NCBI GenBank assembly: GCA_021286855.1
Contig: JAJTBO010000001.1
Coordinates: forward strand, 310,001-374,000
From: Hyphomicrobiales bacterium
GTDB taxonomy: Bacteria; Pseudomonadota; Alphaproteobacteria; Rhizobiales; Ancalomicrobiaceae
Direction: 5' to 3'
DNA length: 64,000 nt
Position numbers and translations under genes: made by a program. Each line of letters opens with the position of its first letter. The first letter of the stretch is position 1. Under the pieces are notes generated by a model. That model saw nothing but the letters and a program-made list of their open reading frames with translations. It had not been told where the DNA came from and ran no database searches. Positions 9,506 to 18,128 of the stretch are shown one piece after another.

Positions 9506-10330
9506 GTGTCCATGGCCGTCTACCAGAGCGCAGCGCGCGCCAGCGAAAGCCCGAAGACCATGGTCGACATCGATTCCTGGCGGATCAACGTTCCCGATCA
9601 GACGTTCCTGATCGATCGGATCCTCTCCGATCTGCGGATGCGCCAGGGCGGTACGGTCTTCACCATCAACCTCGACCATCTCTCCAAGCTGCGCGACGAC
9701 GTCGCCTTCCGTGAGGCCTACGGCCGCGCCCGCTACGTCACCGCCGACGGCATGCCGGTGGTGGCGCTCGCCCGCATCGAAGGAGCGACGATCGAGCGCG
9801 TCACCGGCGCCGATCTGGTCGAGCCGCTGTGCCGCGCCGCCGCCACCGCCCGTATCCCGGTCTATTTCTTCGGCGCCACCGACGCCGTCCTCGCCCGCGC
9901 CGTGGAGCGCCTGCGCGCCGTCTCGCCGGATCTCGTCGTCGCCGGCCTCGAAGCGCCGCCGATGGGCTTCGATCCGCACGGCCAAGCCGCCGCCGACGCG
10001 GCGCGGCGCATCGCCGCCTCCGGCGCCGGGATCTGCTTCGTCGCGCTCGGCGCTCCCAAACAGGAGTTCTTCGCCGACGCGGCCTCGCGCGCGGTCGACG
10101 GCGTCACCTGGCTCGGCATCGGCGCGGCCCTCGATTTCCTCGCCGGCCACCGTGTCCGCGCGCCGCGGCCCCTCCAAGTGGTCGGCCTCGAATGGTTGTG
10201 GCGCGCCGCGCAGGAACCTCGCCGGCTGTTTCCCCGCTATGTCGCCAGCGCCCGTTGGCTGATCGGCTACGTCCTGCGCAACGCCCTCGGGCTCGACGCG
10301 GCGAAACGCAAGTCCCGCGCTCACGACTGA
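9506..10330 (+). CDS. WecG/TagA/CpsF family glycosyltransferase (GT26)
   Basis: A 274-residue protein with the GT26 core: the conserved Thr/Asn/Asp segment (FTINLDHLSKL, about residues 51-61), ADGMPVV near residue 82, the FFGATD strand, and the PKQE motif (LGAPKQEFF). GT26 enzymes add a sugar such as ManNAcA, ManNAc or glucose to a lipid-linked acceptor during polysaccharide or teichoic-acid synthesis. The GTG at 9506 has GAGGTG upstream; an ATG two codons later is an equal alternative. Its end overlaps the convergent glycosyltransferase gene by 10 bp. Confidence 0.88.
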   Translation: MSMAVYQSAARASESPKTMVDIDSWRINVPDQTFLIDRILSDLRMRQGGTVFTINLDHLSKLRDDVAFREAYGRARYVTADGMPVVALARIEGATIERVTGADLVEPLCRAAATARIPVYFFGATDAVLARAVERLRAVSPDLVVAGLEAPPMGFDPHGQAAADAARRIAASGAGICFVALGAPKQEFFADAASRAVDGVTWLGIGAALDFLAGHRVRAPRPLQVVGLEWLWRAAQEPRRLFPRYVASARWLIGYVLRNALGLDAAKRKSRAHD

Positions 10331-11406
10331 GCGGCGAGCGCGTCGACCAGATCGGCCCAGTTCTGGAACCCGGCTTCGGCCGAAAAGGTCTTCGCCCGCG
10401 CGATCCGGGCGTCGGGCGCGCCGGGCTCGTCGAGCGCCGCTTCGATGCCCCGCGCCATCGCTTCCCGGTCCCCGATCGGCACGATCCGGCCCCATCGTCC
10501 CTCGCCGAGGATCTCGCGCGGGCCGTGGCAGTCCGTCGCCACGATCGGCAGGCCGTGCGCCAGCGCTTCCGCCACCACCAGCCCGAAGGCTTCCGTCCGC
10601 GACGGCACCGCCACCACGCGGGCTCGGCGATAATGGACCGCCGGATCGACGTGTCCGGCGAGGGTGACGCGGCCCTCCAGGCCGAGCGTGGCGATGTGTC
10701 GCGACAGCGCCTCCCGCTCCGGACCGTCGCCGCCGATCACCAGTCGCGCCTCCGGTCGACGCACGTGCCGAAACGCCTCGAGAAGATCGTGCATTCCCTT
10801 TTCCGGGCTCAACCGGCCGATCGCCAACACGATCGGCTCCCGCGCCGAGAGATCGCCGGCGGAGGCCGCCGCCGCGGCGAGGTCGAGCGACACCGGATTG
10901 TAGATCCTGAGCGTCTTCTCCGCCTTCGTGCCCCAGCGCTCGATCAGTTCGCGCGTCAGTCCGTCGGACACGCCGACATAGCGGCTGACCACGCGATCGA
11001 GCAGCGGTATGCCGAGATAGGCGGTGGCGGCGAGCCGGCCGGTCCGCCATTCCTCGAACCCGTGATAGCTCGCCACCGTCGGCGTCTTCGTTCCGGCCAC
11101 AGCCACCGCTCCGGCCAGTTTCGAACAGGAGCCGGAGACGGCGGCGAGCGCCACGTCGGGCCGTTCCCGACGCAGCAGCCGGACGAGATGGACGAAGCCG
11201 ACGAGATGGTTGCCGCCGAGCGTCACCAGCCGTGGATTGGTCGTCTCGTCGAGATCTTCGGTCGGCACGGCGCAGTCGATCGCCAGCGTCACCCGGTCGC
11301 CGCGCGCCGCGAACCGCCGGGCGATCTCGACGAAGACGCGCTCGGCGCCGCCGTCGGCCAGCGCCCGTGTCGTCAGCAGAAGATTGAGACTTTTCGAATA
11401 GGACAT
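10321..11406 (-). CDS. Glycosyltransferase family 4 protein
   Basis: A 361-residue GT-B glycosyltransferase. The N-terminal half holds the acceptor domain (DGGAERVFVEIARRF near residues 18-32). The C-terminal half has the donor-binding signatures: IGRLSPEKG, then an E-x7-E-type motif (PSRTEAFGLVVAEALAHGLP). It should be a cytoplasmic or membrane-associated retaining transferase that adds one sugar of the repeat unit. It is read leftward, 63 bp from the divergently read gene at 11470, so the gap between them probably carries both promoters. Confidence 0.9.
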   Translation of the reverse strand: MSYSKSLNLLLTTRALADGGAERVFVEIARRFAARGDRVTLAIDCAVPTEDLDETTNPRLVTLGGNHLVGFVHLVRLLRRERPDVALAAVSGSCSKLAGAVAVAGTKTPTVASYHGFEEWRTGRLAATAYLGIPLLDRVVSRYVGVSDGLTRELIERWGTKAEKTLRIYNPVSLDLAAAAASAGDLSAREPIVLAIGRLSPEKGMHDLLEAFRHVRRPEARLVIGGDGPEREALSRHIATLGLEGRVTLAGHVDPAVHYRRARVVAVPSRTEAFGLVVAEALAHGLPIVATDCHGPREILGEGRWGRIVPIGDREAMARGIEAALDEPGAPDARIARAKTFSAEAGFQNWADLVDALAAQS

Positions 11407-11469
11407 GATCCCGCGACGTGACGTCCGATCGGGCGAGTCTGCCGCCCGTCGCCGCGAGGATAACCCGAT

Positions 11470-13005
11470 ATGTCGGATGGAAACAATTTACGGATCTCGG
11501 TGAAGTTGCCGGACGGCGGCGCGCGCCGCTGGCAGATGCGCGTCGTCGAGGCCTTGCGCGCCTCGCCCGGCCTCTCGGTCTCGATCCGACGCGTCGCCGC
11601 CGCGCCCGATCCCGTCGGCCTCGACCTCCTCTTCGCCTTCGATCGCCTGTTCGTCGGCCGCGCCGAGACGACCGCCGTCGACCGCGTCGAAACGCCGCCC
11701 GCCGACGAAGCGGCCGCCGTCGACGTCGTCCTCGATCTGGTCGGCGCGGCGACGTCCGACACGGTCCCGGTGCTTCGCCCGACCTGCCTCGGCGCGCCGC
11801 CGCTCGCCGGCGCGCTCGCGGCTCTCCTCGACGAACGCACGCCGGTGCTCGAGCTCGAACGGATCGAACCCGGCGGCGCGCGCCGCGTCGTCGAGCGCTG
11901 GGCCGTCGCCGTCGAAGATCGCAACAACGCGCTGCGCGGCGCCTCTCAGATCCTCGGCCGCCTCGCCCATCTGGCGATCGTCGCCGTCGGCGATCTGAGG
12001 GCCGAAGGCGACGTCGCGCGGCGGCTCGCCCCGCCTGCGACGTCGGCGAAGGCCGCGCCGCTCGCCGCGCCGCGCCTCTTCCTGCGCTCGCTGGAGACGC
12101 GGATCGCCCGCCGCCTCGATCGGCTCGTCCGCGCTCCCGCCGATTGGCGGGTGATCTGGCGCAGGCGCGATCCGGCGACCGATCCCTTCGCGCCCGAGAG
12201 CGATCCCACCCCGTTTCGCCTGCTCGCCGACGATGGTCGGCGCTTCTACGCCGATCCCTTCGTGACGACGCATCAGGGCCGCGCCTACCTGTTCGTGGAG
12301 GAATTTCCCTACGCGACCGGCCGCGGCGTCCTCTCCGTCGCCGAGATCGCGGCGGACGGCGCGATCGCGACGCCGCGCCCCTTCCTCGAACAGGACTGCC
12401 ATCTCTCCTATCCGCAGGTCTTCGCCGCCGATGGCGAGATCTGGATGACGCCGGAGACCTCGGGTCGGCGCACCGTGGAACTCTGGCGCGCCGTCGCCTT
12501 TCCCGATCGTTGGGAGCGCCACGCGGTGCTCCTCGACGACGTCGACGTCGGCGACGCCACGCTGGTGCGTCACGCCGCCGGCTGGTGGATGTTCGGCGCG
12601 CCGCGCGAGACCTGGTGCTCGAGCTGGGACGCCGTCCAGGTCTGGCAGGCGCCGACCCTCACCGGTCCGTGGCGTCCGCTCGGCCCGCAGCCCGCCCTCG
12701 TCGACGTCGCCTCGGCTCGGCCGGCCGGGGCGATGTTCGAGGCCGCCGAAGGGCTGTTCCGTCCGGTTCAGGCGTCCTCGCGCGGCTACGGCTGCGGACT
12801 GGCGCTCGCTCGCGTCGACCGTCTCGACGCGTCCGGCCTCGCCGAGACGGTGACGAAGCGCTTCGCCACGCCCGCCCCGCTCTCCGGCCTCCACACCTGG
12901 AACCGCGCGGCGACCCCGACGGGTCTCGTCGAGGCGATGGACGTCTATTGTCGCGCCGGAGACTTCGGAGGCGAACGGCGTCTCGACCTCGCGCCGCGGT
13001 CCTGA
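11470..13005 (+). CDS. GINT1 N-terminal-like (beta-propeller) protein of the EPS locus
   Basis: A 511-residue protein. Residues about 1-190 form a variable alpha/beta-looking part. From about residue 240 it resembles the five-bladed propeller described as the N-terminal domain of plant glucosamine inositolphosphorylceramide transferase 1, with the pattern YADPFV, YLFVEE, LSYPQVF and WWMFGAP. That domain is GH43-like, and bacterial examples often sit in glycan loci; the biochemical activity here is unknown. The start follows GAGGATAA. It precedes the Wzz/GumC gene by 165 bp on the same strand. The family link is from recognition of motifs, not a search. Confidence 0.6.
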   Translation: MSDGNNLRISVKLPDGGARRWQMRVVEALRASPGLSVSIRRVAAAPDPVGLDLLFAFDRLFVGRAETTAVDRVETPPADEAAAVDVVLDLVGAATSDTVPVLRPTCLGAPPLAGALAALLDERTPVLELERIEPGGARRVVERWAVAVEDRNNALRGASQILGRLAHLAIVAVGDLRAEGDVARRLAPPATSAKAAPLAAPRLFLRSLETRIARRLDRLVRAPADWRVIWRRRDPATDPFAPESDPTPFRLLADDGRRFYADPFVTTHQGRAYLFVEEFPYATGRGVLSVAEIAADGAIATPRPFLEQDCHLSYPQVFAADGEIWMTPETSGRRTVELWRAVAFPDRWERHAVLLDDVDVGDATLVRHAAGWWMFGAPRETWCSSWDAVQVWQAPTLTGPWRPLGPQPALVDVASARPAGAMFEAAEGLFRPVQASSRGYGCGLALARVDRLDASGLAETVTKRFATPAPLSGLHTWNRAATPTGLVEAMDVYCRAGDFGGERRLDLAPRS

Positions 13006-13170
13006 TCCCGGCGGTCGGCCTTTTTGAAACATGATTTATCGTTCCTTAAAGGCTTTCGCGTCATCTCGGAGGCGAGACGGCGGCGGCGTGGCCTCCGGCC
13101 CGCCCGGCCCGCCGATGGTGACGAGTTCCTCGCGCGAAGCGTCGAGGCTGGCCGGTCAGGCGGTGGACCC

Positions 13171-15651
13171 ATGTCGATCATGAAGACCCTCGCGGGACGG
13201 TTCGGGAAGCGCGGCGCGCCGACGACGTCCGCCGCGCCGACGCCTTCCCCGATCCGTATCGAAGCGCCGCTTCACCCCGACCACGTCGATTTCGCCGGCG
13301 TTCTTCGCCTCCTCGGCGCGGAATGGCGGGTGATCGTGTTGGCCCTCGCCGTCTTCGTCGGAGCTGCGCTCGCCTATGGCGCGTTGACGCCGAAGACCTG
13401 GCGCACGTCCGCTCGCGTCCTGCTCGATCCGCGCGACAAGCAACTGGTCGGCGCCGACGTCGCTCGTCAGTCCCAGGGCGTCGAACTGGGTTGGGTCGAG
13501 ACCCGGCTCGAACTGGTGAAGTCCTACGACACCCTCGCCGCGGTGGTGAAGGCGGAGAACCTCGTCGACGACGAGGAGATCCTCGGCCCTGCCGCGCGGG
13601 CGAAGTCGAGCGGCGACCCGGTCGCCGACGCCGTGCGGGGCCTCGCCGAGATGGTGCTGGTCGAGCGGCCCAAGGAGAACAGCCTGATCGACGTGACGGT
13701 GTCGTCGCGCTCGCCGGAGAAGGCAGCGAAGCTCGCCAACGCCGTCGCGCGCGCCTTCGTCGACGGCCTCGTCTCCGCCAAGGTCGAACAGGTCGACCAC
13801 GCCAACTCGCTGCTGGCGCGCCAGGTCGACGAGATGCGCTCGAAGATGCTCGAGGCGGAAGCCCGCGTCGAGACCTACAAGCGCGACCACGGCATCGCCA
13901 TGACCCGCGGCAATCTCGTCGAAGAGGAGACGCTGCGTCAGTCGAACGAGAACCTGATCGCCGCCCGCGCCCGAACCCAGGAGGCGCGCGAACGCTCCGA
14001 GCGCCTCACTCAGGTGCTGAAGAGCGGCGATCCGACCGTTCTGTCCCAATCCGACGCGATCGGGTCGGCGGTGATCAGCCGCCTGAAGATCGAGGCGGCG
14101 ACTGCGACCCGTCGCAAGGTCGAACTCGAACAGTCGTTGGGGCCGCGCCACCCTCGTGTCCTCGCCGCCGCGGCCGAGGTCGAGCGCGCCCGCGTCCAGG
14201 TCGGCGAGGAGGTCAAGTCGCTCGCCGCCACCGCGGATCTCGACTATCAGATCGCCCGCGCCAACGAGGACAACGCCCGCAAGGCGGTCGAACGCGCCCA
14301 GGCCCATCTCTCCGACGCCTCGCAGGCCACCGTCGGCCTTCAGGAGTTGGAGAACGACGCCAACGCCCAACGCGACCTCTACAAGAGCTTCGTCTCGCGG
14401 ATGCAGGAGACCACCCTCCAGCGCAACACCCAGGTCTCCGACGCCCGCATCGTCTCGCCGGCCCAGATCCCGCTCACGCCCTTCGCGCCGCGCACCCGGC
14501 TGGCGCTCGCCCTGGCGCTGGTCGCCGGCCTCGGCTTCGGCGTGTCCGTCGCTCTCTATCGGGGCCGCGCGCTGTTGCATGCGGCGGCGGCGCACGGGGC
14601 CGCGGCCGCCGCGCCGACCGAACCGGCGACCGCTCCGGTCGTGTCGGAGGCCGTCGCCGCGGCGCCGGCCACCGCATCGGCCATCGCGCCGCCGCCCGTC
14701 GCCCTCGCCGCCGCGCCGCCCTCGGAGACCGTCGTCGAACCGACGCCGGCGCCGGCGGACGAAGCCGCGCCCGTGCCCGAGGAACGGGCCGCCGTCGAGA
14801 TCGGAGCGGTCGAAACGGATGAGACGGACGATGCCGACGAGGCGTCCATCGCCGACGCCGATGCTGGCGTCGACGACGAAACCGATGGTCTCCCGCAGAC
14901 GAGCGACGGCAGCCGTCGCGTCGACTTCCCCGTCGGCCTCGACCACATCGCCCGGCTGGGGGGCGGTCGCGGACCCGGCGGCGGCGTCGCCGCGCTGGTC
15001 GAGACGGCGCGCGGTCGACCCGACGCCGACGGACTCGCCCGCTTCGAACGTCTCGTCGACGCGCTCGCCGCCGACGGCGGTCACGGCGTGCGGGTGATCT
15101 TCTCCAATTCGGTGCCGACCCTCCTCTCCGCCGCGCTGGCGCACGGCCTCGCCCGCGCCGTCGCCGGCGCCGCCCTGGTCGAACTCGCCCACGAGGGCGC
15201 GCCGTTCGATCCGATCTTCGAGGCGGCCGAGCCGCTCGCGGTCGCCGCCGTCGCCGGCGGCGAGGCCTGGGAGCGCGCCGAGGATCGTGGCCTCGAACTG
15301 TTGCGCCCGCTCGATCCGGTCGCCGAGGGCGAGATCGAGCCGCCGCAGGGTCTCCGCCCGCTGCTGACCGCATTGCGCGCCGAAAAACCGAGCGTCGTCG
15401 TCCATCTCGGCCGCCGACCGACCGCCGCGCTCCTGCTCGACTGCGCAGAACTCGCCGATCACGTCGTCGCGGTGATCGACGAGGCCGATCTCGCCGGCCG
15501 CCGCGTCGCCGACGAACTCGCCGTGCTGGAGGGGCTGGTGCCGCATTTCGACGGAGTGATCGTGCTCACCCGCGACGACGAAGCGACCGCGCCGGTTCGT
15601 CCCGCCGCCCGTCGTCTAGCCGCCCGTCGAGCGATCGGAGCCGGTTCATGA
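13171..15651 (+). CDS. Wzz/GumC-type EPS chain-length protein with degenerate kinase domain
   Basis: An 826-residue inner-membrane protein. After a short cytoplasmic tail comes a first transmembrane helix (about residues 55-75) and the Wzz domain. A long coiled-coil periplasmic region follows, with a GNVR-like part, then a second helix around residue 450. Next is an Ala/Pro/Glu-rich linker of about 120 residues. The last 200 residues have the fold spacing of a BY-kinase (ExoP/Wzc C-terminus), but the Walker A position reads SNSVPTLLSAALAHGLARA, with no GKS/T, and no Tyr cluster ends the protein. It should set polymer length and form the inner part of the export channel. The ATG at 13171 directly precedes the Wzz part. 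Confidence 0.83.
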   Translation: MSIMKTLAGRFGKRGAPTTSAAPTPSPIRIEAPLHPDHVDFAGVLRLLGAEWRVIVLALAVFVGAALAYGALTPKTWRTSARVLLDPRDKQLVGADVARQSQGVELGWVETRLELVKSYDTLAAVVKAENLVDDEEILGPAARAKSSGDPVADAVRGLAEMVLVERPKENSLIDVTVSSRSPEKAAKLANAVARAFVDGLVSAKVEQVDHANSLLARQVDEMRSKMLEAEARVETYKRDHGIAMTRGNLVEEETLRQSNENLIAARARTQEARERSERLTQVLKSGDPTVLSQSDAIGSAVISRLKIEAATATRRKVELEQSLGPRHPRVLAAAAEVERARVQVGEEVKSLAATADLDYQIARANEDNARKAVERAQAHLSDASQATVGLQELENDANAQRDLYKSFVSRMQETTLQRNTQVSDARIVSPAQIPLTPFAPRTRLALALALVAGLGFGVSVALYRGRALLHAAAAHGAAAAAPTEPATAPVVSEAVAAAPATASAIAPPPVALAAAPPSETVVEPTPAPADEAAPVPEERAAVEIGAVETDETDDADEASIADADAGVDDETDGLPQTSDGSRRVDFPVGLDHIARLGGGRGPGGGVAALVETARGRPDADGLARFERLVDALAADGGHGVRVIFSNSVPTLLSAALAHGLARAVAGAALVELAHEGAPFDPIFEAAEPLAVAAVAGGEAWERAEDRGLELLRPLDPVAEGEIEPPQGLRPLLTALRAEKPSVVVHLGRRPTAALLLDCAELADHVVAVIDEADLAGRRVADELAVLEGLVPHFDGVIVLTRDDEATAPVRPAARRLAARRAIGAGS

Positions 15652-16694
15652 TTCTGGTCGACCACAGCCATCTCGGGCGCACCGTCACCGGGCTGGAACG
15701 GATCACGTTGGAGCTCTTCGACGAAAAGGCCCTGTCGCCTCTGCCGATCCGTCCGATCCGCGCCGCCGGCACGCTCGGCCTGATCCTCGCCCAGCAGCTC
15801 GAGATACCGGCGCGCCTCCTCGCCCATCCGCGCGCCCTGTTGCTCGCGCCCGGCTTTCCGCCGTCGATCCCGACGAGCCTGTTCGGCGCGCGGGTCGTCC
15901 CCTACGTCCACGATTGTTTTCTGATCACCCGGCCGCAGGACCTCAATCGCCGCGCCGCCCTCTACATGGCCCCGGCCTTCCGTCACGCCGTGGCGACGCT
16001 GCCGTGGTTCCTGGTCAATTCCGAGACCACCGCCGCGGAGCTGCGCGGCTTCTGCCGACCCGACGCCGAGATCACCCTCTACCGGCCGACCGTGCGCGAC
16101 GTCTTCGCCATCGGCGCGGAGGCTTCGGCCCGCGCCGCCAACGCCCGCCGGGTGGAGAAGGGCGGCCGTCTCGATCTGATCGCCATCGGCACGATCGAGC
16201 CGCGCAAGAATCTCGCCGCCGCCGCCGATGTCGTCGAGGCGCTGCGCCGGATCCATGGGTGGGACGCCCGTCTCCATCTCGTCGGCCGCGCCGGCTGGGG
16301 CGGCGAAGCCGATCGCCTGGAGGCGCGCGAGGGCGTGGTGCTGCACGGCTACGCCGAGCCCGATCGGGTGCGCGAGCTTCTCGCCGCGGCGCACCTCTTC
16401 CTCTCCACCTCGCACGACGAGGGCCTCGGCCTGCCTCTGCTCGAGGCGCAATACGCCGGCCTGCCGGTGGTCGCCCCCGACAAGCCGGTGTTCCGCGAGG
16501 TTCTGGGAAGCTCCGGCCGCTTCGTCGATCCGGCCGACCCGCGCGCCGCCGCCGCCGCCATCGATCGGATGGTGCTGCGTCCCGGCGTCTTCGCTCAGGC
16601 CGCCGCCGACGCCATGGCCAACGTCGCCCGTTGGAACGCCGAAGCGGAGGCCGATCGCCGCTCGCTGATCGACCGCCTGCGCCCCTGGGCCTGA
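15648..16694 (+). CDS. Glycosyltransferase family 4 protein (mannosyltransferase-like)
   Basis: A 348-residue GT-B enzyme. The C-terminal donor domain has AIGTIEPRKN (about residues 178-187) and STSHDEGLGLPLLEAQYAGLP (about 256-276), the E-x7-E signature of GT4. The short N-terminal domain has VPYVHDCF, typical of EPS mannosyl- and glucosyltransferases. The start codon overlaps the stop of the Wzz/GumC gene (ATGA), so translation is probably coupled. It likely adds one sugar of the same repeat unit; donor and acceptor cannot be read from sequence. Confidence 0.9.
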   Translation: MILVDHSHLGRTVTGLERITLELFDEKALSPLPIRPIRAAGTLGLILAQQLEIPARLLAHPRALLLAPGFPPSIPTSLFGARVVPYVHDCFLITRPQDLNRRAALYMAPAFRHAVATLPWFLVNSETTAAELRGFCRPDAEITLYRPTVRDVFAIGAEASARAANARRVEKGGRLDLIAIGTIEPRKNLAAAADVVEALRRIHGWDARLHLVGRAGWGGEADRLEAREGVVLHGYAEPDRVRELLAAAHLFLSTSHDEGLGLPLLEAQYAGLPVVAPDKPVFREVLGSSGRFVDPADPRAAAAAIDRMVLRPGVFAQAAADAMANVARWNAEAEADRRSLIDRLRPWA

Positions 16695-16723
16695 CCGACG
16701 CGCGCCGTGGTCCGGCGGCCTCG

Positions 16724-16966
16724 TCAGGCGACGGAGCGTCGTCCGCCGGTCCGGCCGGTCTGCTTGTCGTGCGCGGCGACCATCTTCGCCACGCAGGGCT
16801 CGAGATTCGAGGTCGCGCCCGCCGCGATCGCGCCCATGCAGGCGCGGATGCGCGGATCCCTGGCCATCATCTCGTCGGCCTGCTCGGTCGTCAGGCCCTG
16901 CAGCAGGGGGCACCGAGTGGGGTCGAACACCCCTTTCGCCTCGGATCCGAATTGTTCGGCGCACAT
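16724..16966 (-). CDS. Small Cys-containing protein of unknown function
   Basis: An 80-residue reading frame starting MCAEQFGSEAKG and ending in a basic tail (TGRTGGRRSVA). It has four Cys residues (about 2, 19, 44 and 58), but their spacing fits no motif I know. The frame is open to 17050, but the ATG at 16966 is the first with a plausible protein-like start. The ribosome site is weak. It lies tail-to-tail with the EPS glycosyltransferase gene and is 180 bp downstream of trxC. It may be a real hypothetical gene, but the support is modest. Confidence 0.45.
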   Translation of the reverse strand: MCAEQFGSEAKGVFDPTRCPLLQGLTTEQADEMMARDPRIRACMGAIAAGATSNLEPCVAKMVAAHDKQTGRTGGRRSVA

Positions 16967-17146
16967 GGGTTTTTTGCTCTCGGATCGCCGCGCGGCCGTT
17001 GATCGGCCGTCATGGATTGATCTCACGGGGCCGCTTTCGCGCCCCCGCACTCGCCGTGACGATCGTTGTGGCAGTCTTCTCGTCCCGGATCAATCGGTTC
17101 GAAACGACGACGCAATTCTACGGATGTCCAACAGTTCCGGATCCGT

Positions 17147-17590
17147 TCACGCGCCGAACTTCTCGCCGACGAACCGCAGGATCTGCGGCGTCGACATCGC
17201 GCCGGCCTGTCGCGCCACCTCCCGGCCACGATCGATCAGGGCGAGCGTCGGGATCGAGCGGACCCCCCAGCGCGCGCCGGCCTCCGGATGCGCTTCGGTG
17301 TCGAGTTTGAGGAGCCGGACCTTCGGCGCCAGCATCGCCGCCGCCTCCTGGAAGGCCGGCGCCATCATCCGACAGGGCCCGCACCACGGCGCCCAGAAGT
17401 CGACCAGCAGCGGTAGATCGGACCGCTCGACGTGACGGGCGAGCCCTTCGCCGTCGACCGAGATCGGATGATCCGGCAACAGCGGCCCGCGGCACGACGG
17501 GCAGCGCGCTTCGCGCCAATGGGTGTCGAGTTTCGTCTCGACCAGTCGGTTGACGGTCCCGCACTGCGGACAGACCACGTGCACGTGCAT
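17147..17590 (-). CDS. trxC: Thioredoxin 2 (TrxC) with zinc-ribbon N-terminus
   Basis: A 147-residue cytoplasmic disulfide reductase. Two CxxC pairs in the N-terminal 35 residues (CPQCG and CPSCR) form the zinc site that marks the TrxC subgroup, and the active site WCGPC follows near residue 74. The cis-Pro motif (SIPTLALI) is present. TrxC-type thioredoxins are usually oxidative-stress inducible and reduce protein disulfides with electrons from thioredoxin reductase. The ATG at 17590 has GGAGGCGAAG directly upstream, and the frame upstream of it has no family similarity. Confidence 0.93.
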   Translation of the reverse strand: MHVHVVCPQCGTVNRLVETKLDTHWREARCPSCRGPLLPDHPISVDGEGLARHVERSDLPLLVDFWAPWCGPCRMMAPAFQEAAAMLAPKVRLLKLDTEAHPEAGARWGVRSIPTLALIDRGREVARQAGAMSTPQILRFVGEKFGA

Positions 17591-17776
17591 CTTCGCCTCC
17601 CGTCCTCGGCTCGTTTCTTCCGATACCCGAAACATGTCGCCATCGCCGCGACCTGGATCAAGTCGTGGGCGCTGGACATGCGAAATTTCGAATGGGAAGA
17701 CGAGACGCGCCGCGCCGGTCGGGCGAAACAAGGCCGAAGTCTCTTCGAGGGCCCGTCGGGATCGGGCGGATGCGGA

Positions 17777-17853
17777 TGGTCGGAGTGGCAGGATTTGAAC
17801 CTGCGACCCCCTCGTCCCGAACGAGGTGCGCTACCAGACTGCGCTACACTCCG
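17777..17853 (-). tRNA. tRNA-Pro(CGG)
   Basis: On the minus strand the sequence folds as a standard cloverleaf. The acceptor arm CGGAGTG pairs with CACTCCG, the D arm is closed by GCGC/GCGC, and the anticodon stem CCTCG/CGAGG holds loop TTCGGGA, giving anticodon CGG. The T loop reads TTCAAAT. The discriminator A is followed by an encoded CCA. Length is 77 nt. Confidence 0.95.
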
Positions 17854-18053
17854 TGACCGCGAGGCGCTGTATATAGACCTCGCTCCGACCCCGCAAGAGC
17901 CGATTTGCCGGCCTGTGGACGAAACCGCCGCCGAGCCGCCCGCACGGCCGGACGCGAGGGTCGCGATCTCGGCGGCGGCCGCCGGATCGGTTGCCCGACG
18001 CCGGCGAAGTTGATATGGGGAGGCCCGAAGGCCGCGGGTCGCCCCCGCGTCGC

Positions 18054-18128
18054 TGGGGCGTCGCCAAGTGGTAAGGCAGCGGATTTTGATTCCGCCATTC
18101 ACAGGTTCGAATCCTGTCGCCCCATCCA
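18054..18128 (+). tRNA. tRNA-Gln(TTG)
   Basis: The cloverleaf has acceptor TGGGGCG/CGCCCCA, D arm GCC/GGC, anticodon stem GCGGA/TCCGC with loop TTTTGAT (anticodon TTG), and T arm ACAGG/CCTGT with loop TTCGAAT. CCA is encoded after discriminator T. The last 30 bases overlap the 3' end of ubiE, which is read on the opposite strand. Confidence 0.95.

Noticed and set aside
13024-13170. A 49-residue N-terminal extension of the Wzz/GumC protein
   Set aside because: Arg-rich with no similarity; the ATG at 13171 gives the normal short cytoplasmic tail.
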